A DNA stretch of 64,000 bases from Chionis minor (taxonomy: Eukaryota; Chordata; Aves; Charadriiformes; Chionididae): positions 62,001 to 126,000 of the forward strand of contig VZSF01008848.1 of NCBI GenBank assembly GCA_013398295.1, in the 5' to 3' direction. The notes under the pieces are model-generated. The model was not told the DNA's origin. It saw only the letters and a program-made list of their open reading frames with translations, and did no database searches. Both the position numbers and the translations under genes were made by a program. How positions within the stretch are numbered: position 1 is the first letter of the stretch; every line of letters starts with the position of its first letter. Below, one piece after another: positions 24,709 to 36,400 of the stretch.

Positions 24709-24890
24709 CTAGCTGCGATACCGTAGACATCGAGGCAGTCCACAAAGGAGTCATTGTGCAGGTGGGGAAGCTGCAGCACGGGCTTGAGAAGGCTACCTGG
24801 AGAAGCTCTGGCTTCAGAATGGAGCAGCGAGGCAGCGCGCCCAGCGGTACGCAGGCTTGCCAGGTCGGTTTCGGTGAAGGAGTCTCCTTC
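24709..24890 (-). CDS. Candidate protein-coding exon of an unidentified minus-strand gene
   Basis: On the minus strand, a long pyrimidine tract (about 24930-24896) leads to an AG at 24892-24891, followed by 182 nt of open frame ending at AG|GTATTT (donor GT at 24708-24707). The exon starts in phase 0 and ends two bases into a codon, giving 60 full codons. The peptide begins EGDSFTETDLASLRTAG and ends NDSFVDCLDVYGIAA. Codons favour C or G at the third position, and the stretch holds about a dozen CpGs in otherwise CpG-poor, AT-rich surroundings. An alternative donor, CAG|GTAGCC, would end the exon at 24797. The same bases are also open on the plus strand in the codon-aligned frame, so strand is inferred from the better splice signals. 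I do not recognise the protein. No partner exon was found, so a retained relic or a noncoding conserved block remains possible. Confidence 0.45.
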
Positions 24891-27800
24891 CTTGCATGAG
24901 TAGAGGAAAGACAGACAAACAGAGAACAACACCTGGGCCTCTAACCAGGCTTTCTGAGACTGACAGTGCTAAGGCTAATGAAAAATACGCGATTAAAATC
25001 TGAGTCTCCTGAGCCTGTCACATCCATCAGCATATAATCTCTGCCCCTGTTCGCAGTCAGTAAATCCACTGATAATGTCGTGGAAGGGAGCACACATTTT
25101 TTTACTTTGCAAGGCAAATGCGATTGAACTTTTGAGATACATTATGACCTTTTAGTGTGAAACTCTTGCTAAAACAGTAGAAGAATTTTGGGAGGCTAGG
25201 GAGAGAAGAGGAAGAGGTATACCGAAACAGAGGAAGGCAGGACACCAAGGTATCCTTGCTGCACTGAAGACCTTCTGAAAACATCAGTGGGTCTGGGGGT
25301 GTGCCTGCCTATTCCCCAACAAGTTGCCCAAAGTAGGGAGGTGACAATTCGTGTGATGCTGCTTGGATCAGAGGAAGGCAGGTAGATGTTCATGGTCCTT
25401 TATTTCTTGTTTCTTTCTGTGCACCTCATTTGAGGTTTCCAGCTGGTGAGGCTCAGGGTCCTCAGTAGGTCTAGTGCTACCCCAGCAGGAGTGCTGGAGT
25501 GGTGGGGAGCCCCCAGTTTCTTTTTAACTACTGTCTTCTCAGTAAGATGGCCTCCTTTCTATACTTAACCCCTGTTTGCCCCCTCCATAAGCTGTTCTTT
25601 CACTCTTACATTTGTCCATTTTGGGGCAATGTAGTATTGCCAGAGATAGGGACTCACCTCACAGAAACTCTGTTTCATCCTCACACTTTGCTGTTGCTCC
25701 TGCAGCTGTTGTTGCCTCCCCCTTCTGTTGTACCGAATAACACATAGTATGCACCAGGGAGTGGAAAGGGCCTTTTTACAGCTACATGTTTTGGTCATGC
25801 TGTAATGAGATGAACAGGAGAGACGTCTGACTACTGACCACCCCAGGTGCTAGGCAGGAGGGTGGCTGCTGTTGTTTCTCTTGGTGTTGCTACAGCTGTT
25901 GTTCCCCAATAGGGATATGCTGCCAATACTTTAACTCCATCAGTTACACAAGTCTCACTTCCTCTGCAAAATGTACGTACGTCTATATACACACATAAAT
26001 ATGCAGTTCCCATAGCTCGACTTTCCTCCTCAAATCCAGTGATACTTCCCCCACTTCCTTTCCTCTTTGGCTGGCCGAAGCTTGTTGTGTTGGTCCCCCA
26101 CTGGGCAATAGCATTTGTGGAGGGCAGTTTTCTGGCTGGCCTGGGGGATAACTTCCCCTTGGAGAAGCCGTGGGGCTCGTGGCAGGTAAACCAGCTCTAC
26201 TGCCGGCTTGCTCCGGGGGCTGGGAACCAGCCTTCCCTCCCACCGTGCCCACTCCCCCGGCTCGGGCACCAGCTCAGCTGCCAAGGGAGGTGAAAACAGC
26301 TAAGGAGAAGGTGGGTCCTGAGCTGTACAGCTTGCAGCTTTGTGTCTAGTGACATAACCTGTGAAATATGTCTGCGTGCAATGAACACTGACTAAGGAAA
26401 CATTAAGGTTTAGAAATTAGCATGGAAAGGCAGAGTATGTAGTGTAACAACCAAAGAACAAATCCAGGTGAAAGTAGTATTTGCAGCATGTCCTCAAAAG
26501 GAAAAGGCGTCACCAAAGACTCCTTCACATCCCAGCCGTTTCTTTTTGCTTAATTATATTGTGTGCACAATTTTTTGCAGAAAACTTTAATACAGAGTCT
26601 CTACACGGATCATTGTCAAAGTGAGAATAACAGTGCCTTGGTGATTGTTAAAAGATTGGTTGCAGTAGTACTTGTTTTGCTTTCTTTTCTTTTAAAGCTT
26701 AGCTTCCTGATGCACTTTTATTTGTTTTTGTATGAGTAGCAACACATATGTATGTATGCTGCAGCCAGCCTGGTAAGAGTTGCAATTTGCTAAGAAATTA
26801 AACGTAAAATCATTTTCAAATCGATAGTAATCTCCCTCCCTTTAGCTCGCCTCTGTACAATCGTTGGAATTTTGCTTTGACTGTGAACCAGAGGTTGATG
26901 AAAAAGTCTTCATTTCTCATGTTTGTATCCTGCAAATGTTATGTCTTAAATCCCTCTTTTTTCCACATGACTTCATGCACTAGCAATTTGACTTAATGAG
27001 TAGCTACAATAAATGTACAGTATGGAAATATTGTTATAAGCCTGCTAGAGCGTTCCCATGCTTAAACAAAGTGTTGCGATGAAAGAGATGTAAAATATAT
27101 AATTACACTGAGGCCTTGAACAAAATCCTGCTTCTGAGTTCATTCTTACCCTTTTTTGGACAATGTGAGTGGGCTTGTTTATGCTGTCTTTTGAACAGTA
27201 TTGCTGAGCTCCTAAGTATCAGAGCTTTACTTTCCCTATCATCATCCATGGATGTAATCAAGCTATTAAAATGAATAGGTTTCCTTGTGTATTGTTTATT
27301 TTATTTGAAGCTCTGCCATATCCTTAAGTAATGATGTCATTAAAAAAAAATCTCACATATGCCCATTGGTAATTTTATCTGGAAATTTAATTTAGTGTAG
27401 GCAACAAACAAGCAGAGCCCAGAATTAAAGGCAATGAGATTTCCTTTCTGGGGTATTTACAAATATTAGACAAGTTAAATCTGCCTTCCCCTCTGCTTCA
27501 GCGCCAGCCTACTCCCGGTTTGTTTTTGATTGCCTACAAGAGTGCGAGTCATGGCTGCAAGCGTAGATCCCACAGATGAGGATTGAGATTTTTTATTATT
27601 ATTATTTTTTTTTTTAGTTCCTTTGCAACACAGGTCTTTCAGAAGTTAAGGAAATAAGTTCATGCTAGCTTATAACATAAGCAGCTCCAGTCTGTCCCAT
27701 CCCCTGCCTTCAGGCTCTAAAGAAAGGCATCTGCCTGGTGCATTTCAGGGGGCACCTGGGTGCCATTTGCAGGTCTCTACCTGAGTAACTGATGAGCTGC

Positions 27801-28805
27801 TATGCTCACATTTTGTATTTTCCACTGACCTGGCAGTGCTAGCAAGGATTTCTCACCTGAGCACAGGCTCCCTCTTTGAGCTGTGTTTTCCCTCTTGCAC
27901 CCCAGCCTTTTTTCTTGCTGAAGCGGAAAGTGAGCACTAAAAAATCCCTGGCTATAGTGCATCATGGGAGACAAAATGCAGCTGGGGGGTCCTGCCCCAT
28001 GGGCCATGAGACAGACCCGTTTCAGCCCTCATGCGTTTCTGACATAGGAGTACTTCCTGTCGATCCAGATGTTTTGGTTTGTCAGTCAGAGATTTTTATT
28101 ATTTCTAACAGTAATTCAATATTTTCTGCTAGAAGTAGGCATTTGTTGGTTAAAATCTCATTTTTCCTCCAAGAGAGCTTTGAGTAGAAGTCAACTAGAG
28201 CTACCATCACTCCGCTCCCTCACCCACTTAGTTTTAGACACTGCTCTTGGGGTTTGTACTAAACCACCACCTTTACCTCTGGGCTAAAGAGCTCGTACAT
28301 GGGTTTATCATGTTAGCATCTTAGTACGCTTCTGGAAAATGTCTCCTTTCAGTATTAATATTGTAGGGAGGCCTGGGCAGACTACAAAAGGCAAGGCGGA
28401 ACATTTTGTAGCAGTGCTCAAAAACAGTTAGCTGAACTGTCCTTGATCTTGACACCCTGGTTCGTCCTCACAAAATCAAGAGAACAGTTTTTCTCATGAA
28501 GTGGCTCTTTCCTGTTCCGCCAGAAGAGGAGAAAGGGCTGAAAATCCCACAAGAAAGGCTGGCAAGCCCCAGCCTGATGCTGGTCCAGCCCACCACAAGT
28601 AATGACGTGCAGCATCGTGCTAGGTCGTGGTTCACGGATGCCTTTCCTGAGTGGACATACTACTCTGAGGTATCCTGCTTGGTTTTACAATACTCAGAGT
28701 CACAGATTCTCTCACCCAACCAGCTCCTGACAATATTTTGAAAAACTTATTCAAAACTCGATTTTAAGCAGTTTGTAGCACCAGCACAATAATAGCACTG
28801 TCACA
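24891..28805. other. Gene-free stretch with AT-rich core
   Basis: A moderately GC-rich patch lies at 26040-26290. From about 26540 to 27460 the sequence is AT-rich and free of recognisable repeats, which makes it a place to look for conserved noncoding elements. An ATT-rich run is at 27588-27615. No exon was recognised. Confidence 0.6.
27956..27972 (-). promoter_or_regulatory. ZNF143-like motif
   Basis: The minus strand reads GTCTCCCATGATGCACT, a strong fit to the CCCATnATGCACT core of the ZNF143 motif, without a clear ACTAC upstream. A GCGGAAAGTG ETS-like string lies about 30 bp away at 27923-27932. Confidence 0.33.
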
Positions 28806-28910
28806 CTGTTTTACAAGGCCGTAATTTGGTTCCCTCCCTGGCACGAACCAGGAGAGCTTTAATCTGTTAGTTTCTCCACTTGGTGACTGGCTTACTGCCT
28901 TGTAAAACAG
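28806..28910. repeat. 105-bp element bounded by 19-bp inverted repeats
   Basis: CTGTTTTACAAGGCCGTAA at 28806-28824 matches the reverse complement of 28892-28910 at 18 of 19 positions. The enclosed 67 nt contain further short pairings (GGTTC with GAACC, GGAGA with TCTCC). The layout resembles a tiny MITE or a long hairpin. No clear target-site duplication was seen at the edges. Confidence 0.85.
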
Positions 28911-29129
28911 CATGAAGGGACTGTTACTACTGGAGGAAGGGACCGGCATCAGGACATCCGATTGGTCGACACCTCTTTTTCATTTGGCATAATATTTTTC
29001 TTCTTAGAAATAGCATATAAAACAAAATGTTTGCAACTGTAACACCTCATAATTTACTTTTTCCCCGCAACGCAAAATCAATTTTAATATAGTTTGCTTA
29101 ATTTGTAACCAACCTACCAATACTATTAT

Positions 29130-29640
29130 TTGTTGTTTATGCAGGACCATAACCAAGGGGGACGCAGCCACCATGCAAAGAGGGGAGGGTGAGGTGGCCA
29201 TGCCACCCCACCACACCAAGCAGTGGCTGGTGTCTGAGCTGCAGCCCCCAGCTTCTTCCTGTGCGCCCTCGCCGCCGGTAAAGGCAGGGGACATTTCATA
29301 ACACCAGCAATGTTTTTCTTTCTCTTTGTTCACTTAGGCTTGCAAGGCTTGTACGTGGTAGGGAATTATGCCCTAATCCTGCCCGATATGTGAGCATTTC
29401 AAGCAGAGAGGGGGCAAAGCTGTGCGCCGGCTGGCATTTGGCCACCAGCACCAGTAGAGACGTTGTGGTCCAGCCCTTTGCCACCTGCCTTTGCGGTCAA
29501 ACCTGCATTGTCCCTGTCCCAGTGCAGCGCGCAGGTTCCCCTCTGAGCGATGCCCCGTGTGCCGGAGGGAACCCAGGGCGCTGCAAGGGGCTCTGAGCAT
29601 TCAGCCAGTCGGGATGTAACAGCCGGGGCACAAGAGAGCA
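29130..29640. other. GC-rich segment without recognised gene
   Basis: GC-rich stretch with CpG clusters around 29265-29280 and 29525-29630, including the hairpin at 29523-29585. Several short open frames on both strands overlap here, none recognisable; they probably follow from low stop-codon frequency in GC-rich DNA. Confidence 0.5.
29523..29585. repeat. GC-rich 63-nt imperfect hairpin
   Basis: TGCAGCGC (29523-29530) pairs with GCGCTGCA (29578-29585), and GGTTCCC (29534-29540) pairs with GGGAACC (29567-29573). A 3/4-nt internal loop separates the two stems and the terminal loop is 26 nt. The segment is CpG-rich. Size and shape fit a pre-miRNA, but this is unproven. Confidence 0.8.
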
Positions 29641-29726
29641 GCGCTCTGCTATCACTGCAGCATCGGGACTTTCACAACGTCTTTACTTCCTCTAAAACCA
29701 GGTGTATTTTGTGATTAATTGCCTTT

Positions 29727-29826
29727 TAAAAAGAGAGAAAAAAAAACCCCACTAAGCCCAAAAAAACCAACCCCCACCTCCCCCAGCAAAAAAAGAACAA
29801 AACGAAAAACCCAACCAAAAACCCAG
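29727..29826. repeat. A/C-rich low-complexity tract
   Basis: A-runs and C-runs, including AAAAAACCAACCCCCACC and ACCCAACCAAAAACCCAG, with a few G interruptions. Chance translation of this stretch gives a lysine/proline-rich peptide that should not be taken as a gene. Confidence 0.88.
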
Positions 29827-31419
29827 CTTTCAGAATCTCACAGCCAGTGCTTCCGTGTGTGTAAAATTTCTCATTATTCTCTTCTGCTTTGGTGCCCTTT
29901 TAACACATGCAGTTTGGAGCAGACAATTGTCAACCCGAAACTGAATTATCTGTAGGAAAAAGAAGTCTCCTCTCAAACAATGCCACCCAGGCTTAGTTCC
30001 TGGTCCTGGTTAGCTTTGGCTCTTAGGGCCGTGGGTCCTGATACCATCAGACCGAGTCTCTGTAGAGGACATAAGGAACAGCACTGTTACAATTCTGACA
30101 TGTGAAAATAGTGCGCAAAGAACAACTTTTGGTCAAACTACTACTTGCCAATTTTTTCCTTTTATTTTTTTTTTCCTAATTGGGTTTGCTTCAAACCAAA
30201 TTCTGAGAGCATCTGCCCAGCATGAGATCAGGGTGCTGCTGCTAGTGCTTGGGTAGCGGCAGCATTTTTCAAGACCTTTTCTGGGGACTTGGCTGGCGTG
30301 GATATCCCCTGCACACGTGAAGTTTCACCTCCTTGCTTCCAGCACCTTCTGAAGCAAGGGACTTTTTGGGGATGGGTCAATATTGCATCAACACCGGGGG
30401 ATACTCCAACTATACCTAGCTAGCATGGGACCCCAGTGGCCACGGTGAGCTGTAACAAAACAGAGAAGCTACAAGCTTTGCTAGGGCTAGGTTGAATAAT
30501 TTGGCCAATTATCCCTTTTTTCATCCTTAACCTGATCTTGTACAGTTAATAAACATCGCTAAACATCATACAGCCAGATGAACAGCATTTGCTCGTCTGA
30601 CCATGCAATTGCACATCTCCTTGCAAACTTGCCAGATTTCTTGTTAGCTGCACTTGGCCTCTGAACTGCTACCAAGTGATAGCTTTCATGTTCTCTTACT
30701 GCAGGATGGCGTTGAGCTGCCTAAGTGTTGCCTCAAAACCCAGTTGAGTCGAACATGTGAAAACTTGTCATTAGAGTAGGATTGATCTCCTCAGGTCTCT
30801 TTTCTGCTTTTGCAGCTCAGGTTTGAGTGCTGAGAACTGTGGCACTGAGTAGCGACAACCACTGGGGCCAGACTCTCTCCTGCAGATAGATACCTGCCGT
30901 GTCCTGACCCACAGTCCCTTGCCTGATTTTGCAGGGGCAGGATACAGCCCAGCTGATGGCCCTGTGTCTCAGCTGCCCGCTGCTGGTCCTGCTGCCAAGG
31001 AGCGGAGCGAGCGGTGCGAACCACCATGCTTCACATCCCACCCTGTCCCTGCAAACCCAGTTAATGAGCTTGTGGCCATGAAGGCTAATAGCTGGAGTGT
31101 GAACGGTGGCAGCTGAGAGGCAGGGTAGGTCACCCAGCCTGCCACTGCTGCTGCAGGGGTGGTAGCCTGCAGCCAGGACCAGCAACCGCAGCTAATTCCC
31201 ACACAAACTTGAGTCAGATCCCTTTAGGGAGCAGTATGCTGCTATGTTTCACGCAGACAAGCGTACCAGAAAAAAGCATGTGTGTGCATTCAGTCTTGAA
31301 AATACCCTGGTAGCTGGATATCCCTGATTTAAATCCTTTTCAGACCCACTGGCAAGTTTGCCTGGTCAACTCAATCCACTGACCACCTCTTCATTGTGAA
31401 CCTGCTGAAGACATGTAAG

Positions 31420-31620
31420 GTGTGATGGACGCCACGGGGCTGAGGGTGGCAGGGATGGGGCTCCACGCTGTGACACCCCTCCCGGCATCAGCATACGGGG
31501 AGGGGGTCACCCGTGCAGCTTCCTGTGGTCCCCCTGCTCCCTGCAGGCTCCGGCCACGGCCATGCCTGGCTTGCCGGCCGCGGAGCCGCTGAGGGGGAGG
31601 CCGGGGGTGCACGTGAGAGG
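31420..31620. other. Small GC-rich, CpG-dense segment
   Basis: About 200 bp of clearly GC-rich sequence with about fourteen CpGs, including GCCGGCCGCGGAGCCGC and a CACGTG E-box near its right edge, between AT-rich flanks. It is short for a promoter CpG island. No first exon or recognisable protein was found. Confidence 0.5.
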
Positions 31621-32452
31621 ACTCTGGGATATGTTGTCAATGTCAATATTTTTCCAAGAAAATGGAACTTTTTTATTTAAATTGTGGAATCCGTTTCTCT
31701 GAGGGGAAACATGGAAAAAATGACATAAGCTCACAGATCAAAATCTAACAAGTTTATTCAAATCCCAGATCACTTTTTTTTTACTTTTTTGGTTTTTTTT
31801 AATCGAAGAAAACATTCTGTACTGTAAGGATAGTCTAGTTGCCTCTTGGTAATGTTCCCAACGCACTGCATGCGTCTTGGCCGTGTCTCAGAGAGACTCT
31901 TCAGAGCGCTGCTGACAGGATTTAAAGCTCACCAGTGGTGTTGGGCTGAGTTTAAAGCCCAAAGCCAGCAGCCATAGGGGCTGTCTGTGTTTGCATGCAT
32001 AGTTAATCAGACATTGATTAACATCTTCAGCGCAACAAATCCCTAGGGATCACAATTTAATGGATACCTCCTCAGTCCTACAAAGGCAACATGGCGTGAG
32101 CTTGCAGAAAACCGGCTCCTGACCGTGAAGTGGGAATGTTTCTGGTCATGTCATCAGCACTTTAGACAAGTTTCTTGGTTTTGTATACAAGTTTGAGGGT
32201 GGGACCTTTTATTTAACAACTAGCCCTCCCCCCGAAAAAACTCCCCACATTAGTTCATTCACTGCTAGCCTTCCTTTTTTTTTTTTCTTTAAAATTTTCA
32301 GTTAAAACCACAATTGATCATTTTATTGGCCCGGTGTTTCTAGCCTGAGAGATTGCACACCTGGAGGTTTTTACAGGAGTTTAGTTTTGGTCTAATTCCT
32401 ATGGGGTTTTGTCCCCCTCTCTTAACAAGAATCAGAACAGCTTACATTCCTA

Positions 32453-32562
32453 CACCATGCCTTTCCTCCCAAAGGATCCTAAAACCATTTACAAACTATA
32501 AAAGCTGCTTTTTCTGTAAACAGAAATCACTTTACCCATCAGCAAAGTGCAGCCACCTGGAG
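32453..32562. mobile_element. Possible ancient SINE-like relic
   Basis: TCCCAAAGGATCCTAAAACC, ATTTACAAACTATAAAAG and CACTTTACCCATCAGCAAAG followed by TGCAGCCACCTGG resemble a dispersed old repeat seen in reptile and bird genomes (typically an AAGGATCCCAAAGC / CTTTACAAACTAT pattern). I cannot name the family with certainty, and the orientation is undecided. Confidence 0.35.
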
Positions 32563-33408
32563 GGGAGGGAGAGTGGAGAGCAGCAGCTGTTTAAAAACAC
32601 CCTGCATTGTTACATTTTAAGCTGGAAAGTGATAAGTATTGTATGCAGCTGAATGTATGGCTGGAATTTAAGAAGGTAGGATGTAATTTTTCAAACTGTA
32701 ACTTGACCGAGAGAACATCCCCAGCTCTTGCCCCAAGTGCAAAGAGGCATTTAATTTTAGCATGCAGTCAGGATAGCAGCTTATGACTTATCAGAAAGAA
32801 AATCAGGACCTCTGGCAGGAAATTATCCTAAAGCTATGTAAAAAGGAAGAAAAGAACCAAGTGGATAATCAGCTCCCAAGCACAACTGTGTAATATTATT
32901 TCATGAAGGACTAAGTGCTGAGCAATCTCAGGCTGCTTTGTTTTCCAAGTCTCAGAAAATTACAGCCCAGGTGGATATGGCTGTAAAAATTCTCTTGATG
33001 GTGCTCACAAAAGTCATCTTTCTTATCATTGTCGGAGAATAAAAATAATAACAACACCTACTAGTGATGATACAAGTAAAACCAAGTTCATGTGAACATA
33101 CTTAAGGCTGGTTTCGTTTCTTTTCAAAGAGATTTCTCTTTGATGACTCAGAACAGATACTAAGCACTGTTATGGCAAGTTGGGTACTGAAAGGTACAGA
33201 AAAATTAACACAAGTTTGGAGTTATTATGTGAATCTTTCTTACCCAATTGGGGATGATGTGCCAAGGGAGAAACACACATGTATTTTAAAATACTGTGGC
33301 CAGAGTAAAGACTTTAAATTAGTACCCTACTGAAAAGGACTTTCACGGAAGACCAGAGCTACTGAGGCTGCAGTTTTATGATCATTACAGCAAGAACGTT
33401 TACTGCTT

Positions 33409-33460
33409 ATTTAGCACTCTTCATCCAGGGGTCTTCCAGTGATCCCAAGGGACTTCATCA
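33409..33460. mobile_element. Possible ancient SINE-like relic
   Basis: TATTTAGCACTCTTCATCC, then GATCCCAAGGGACTTCATCA resembles the TATAGCGCTTTTCATCC ... GATCTCAAAGCGCTTTACA motif of a MIR-related family common in turtles and birds. The match is short and diverged. It could be coincidence. Confidence 0.3.
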
Positions 33461-36400
33461 GAGACAGAAAGGGCTGTTACTCTGAGTAATAGTATAAAAA
33501 GGCACAGTTCCCCTTTTAATGAATAAATCCAGTTGTTTTCAAGTCATAAGAGACTGTTAAAGTACCTATGCTGTCTCCAGGCTATTGGGAAGCAGGAAAT
33601 TTCTGAGGGTTGCTCCTTTGCTGAGCCTGGTGCTTGGGCATGCTCTAGGAAGAGACACTTCTTCCTTTGACGACAGAAAGCAAAGGAGTGTCTACCACTT
33701 CTCTTAGAAAACGCTTTTCTGCATTTTCCTAAAACAAAGTGGTGTTAAAGCACTGTCAGCCAGTGAACAACATAACAAACAGAAAGCAGATGCGGAGAGC
33801 TGAAAAAGGATGGAGTAGCCTATTATGGCACATAGGCAAAAGGGAGTGACCTGAGCCCAAACGGCAAAAAATATGAACTTGTGCTGTTCCCTCTGCACTT
33901 GTGCCAGAGGTATCCAGACTCCACATATGACTCCTGTGTCCTGCCTCAAATAAAATCTGCATTCTACTCTATACTCTTCTGTACTGTTTGTGTGAAATGC
34001 TTATGTTAATGCACTTTGACGCAGGTGTTCATTGCTGTTCTGAAGTGCTCTTGGCAGAGTATGAAGAAAATAATACATTTTTAAAAAAGATAGAAGAGGT
34101 TCATGGGTGAAATAGAAATAGGATAAATTCTTCCTGATTCTCTAAATATATTATAAATTGCAGAAATGAAAAGAATTTTAAAAATATTAAGTTGTCTGAA
34201 CAGGTCATTTTTTCCTTTTCTTCCTGTCTGGCCAGGGAATACAATCCAGTTTCACTCATGTCAGTGAAATCCATACTGAGGTCAGAGCAGCACCATCATA
34301 ACAGAACACATATACCCAAGTACCAAGTAAACAAGTTTTCTGCATCTCATTCTTCTTCTTCTTGATCTATATTTTGTGGCTCAGTTAACATCATCTCTAT
34401 AAATTTATACTTTTATTCAAAGGGTAATTAGATTTTCCTACTACAATGACTTCCTCAGAAAAAAAAAAAAAAAAGCCTGCAAGATGATAAAGTTAGAGTT
34501 AAGGCGGGTTGACTGCAGCAGTTGGTACATCTAATTTATTTTATTTTATTAGCATTAGTTGAAGATAACCCTTTTAATTCCATTTGCTTCCCACATGCTG
34601 TTTCCATGTTAGAAGGTCATTCACAAGGTATAAGTCATAACCAGGTTCACTCCATGGAAAGACAGAGCATGTAATTCTTGCAAGGAGATCAACTGATATT
34701 TCATCCCTCAGCAATAAGAGTCCACAACAGGATGAAGATAACATCAGAGTCATTGAGGGAAAGAGTAACTGTACCTGAAAAATACATCATGATCAAACCT
34801 GTAAAGTATGTCTGCAGGAAACTGTAGAAGGCCTCAATGTTTTTATCAACTCTATCTTTTTTAAGGTCTGAAGTGATATAAAAGCAGGGGGAAATGATTA
34901 TAGAATTTCAGTTCCTTTACAGTATTTCTTTCAAGGCCATGGGTCAATTAGAAATACACCAGAAATAACACTGACCAAATTTATTTTAAAAGTATAAATG
35001 CATCCAAACCCATGGAGGCTTTGGAGGCACATTATTTTAAGTATGAATTTTAAGTTCCTTATCCTTATTTTGAGAGTATCCCATCAAGTTCAACAAGCCT
35101 AGTAGGGTGCACAATTTTAAGCGCTCCTGAGTATTTAAAGATTTTTTTTTTCTCTAGTTCAGCATTGTTCAGCAAAACTTATTTTGAGTATATACATAGA
35201 AGCTGGTTATGCTTTGAGAAGCCTGCCTCAAAGTTATAGAAAGTTGAAGAGAATATGTACCTTGGACATATGAGTGAAATGTGTACATGAAGGTGTGCTC
35301 CAGTATGAGGAGAATTGCATGATGGAGGAATAAAAGTCCTGTAATGATTTTTCATATTAGCCTGAAATTTATATGAACTAAGTAGAAGAGATATTTGGGG
35401 AGTTACTGTCCATATTATCAATTCTGTATTCTGAATGTATTTGAAAAATTACCTTTTGGCAACCATATAACCCAGATTAAATTACAGTATTAACATTAGT
35501 AATTCTGGCATAGATAAAGTATGGCAATGGCTAGAGTTTGCAAATGTGCATCTAAGTATTATAGCTTGAGGGTAAAAACAGAGCCAAAGAGAACTGTTTT
35601 CCTAGGAAGAGATCTCTGGCATCTGCTGTTTATTTTTTTCTGCTAAATATGAAAGGAGGTTTGTGGGTATGAGAAAATGCTTTGACTTTGTTAGAAAGCT
35701 TGCTCAAAGAGTAATTTAACTTATACTTTGTGTAAGTAGCATTTATTGTGCAAGTATATAATATCTTCTGTAATAACTTTAATATGTCCATGTGATTGTT
35801 CAGTAGGATATACCAAATGAAAGGGATATTTAACGGGACTATTTTTATCACTGCTTCTACCTAACGATCTACCACATATGCATACCATGTGGAAGACATG
35901 GGGCCCAAATAGGCTGACTCGGAGTAGGTTCAGGACAATATTTTGGGCAAAACTGGAGCTTGGATTCAGGGGTAGATTCAAGGTCAGCCTGAAATCGCCT
36001 TTTCTGCTCTTGCAGGACTTCACATCTGCATGGCAGGCAGAAGGCATGAGGGGACTGTTCTTGAAAGTTTTTAATATTGGAAACCTCATTTGCTAACAGT
36101 CAACCTTGTGACTGTCTACTGCTTGTCCCAAAAATTTCAAAAGTAAAGCTATCTTCCAGAAATTTTACTTGTGTTTCTACCGCATGCAGAAGAAGAAGCC
36201 CTTTCAGATTTCAGACGTGATCCAAACCTGTGAAACCACCCATCTCTTCCACCTCGTCCCTCATGATAGAAACGATCTGTTGTGCTGAGTAGGACCTTGG
36301 TTCTGTAGCAATGTGATATGGTTACATAGAAAGGTATAATATCCTTTCATAAGACTCATGAATCTTCCTATTCTGTAGCAAGGGTATAATCCCCTATTAG

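Noticed and set aside
29719..29955. Lysine/proline-rich open frame
   Set aside because: It is the translation of an A/C low-complexity tract.
35878..36096. Possible exon with CTGCTCTTGCAG acceptor at about 36004-36015
   Set aside because: No credible donor follows (GAAAG then TTTTT), and the peptide is unrecognised.
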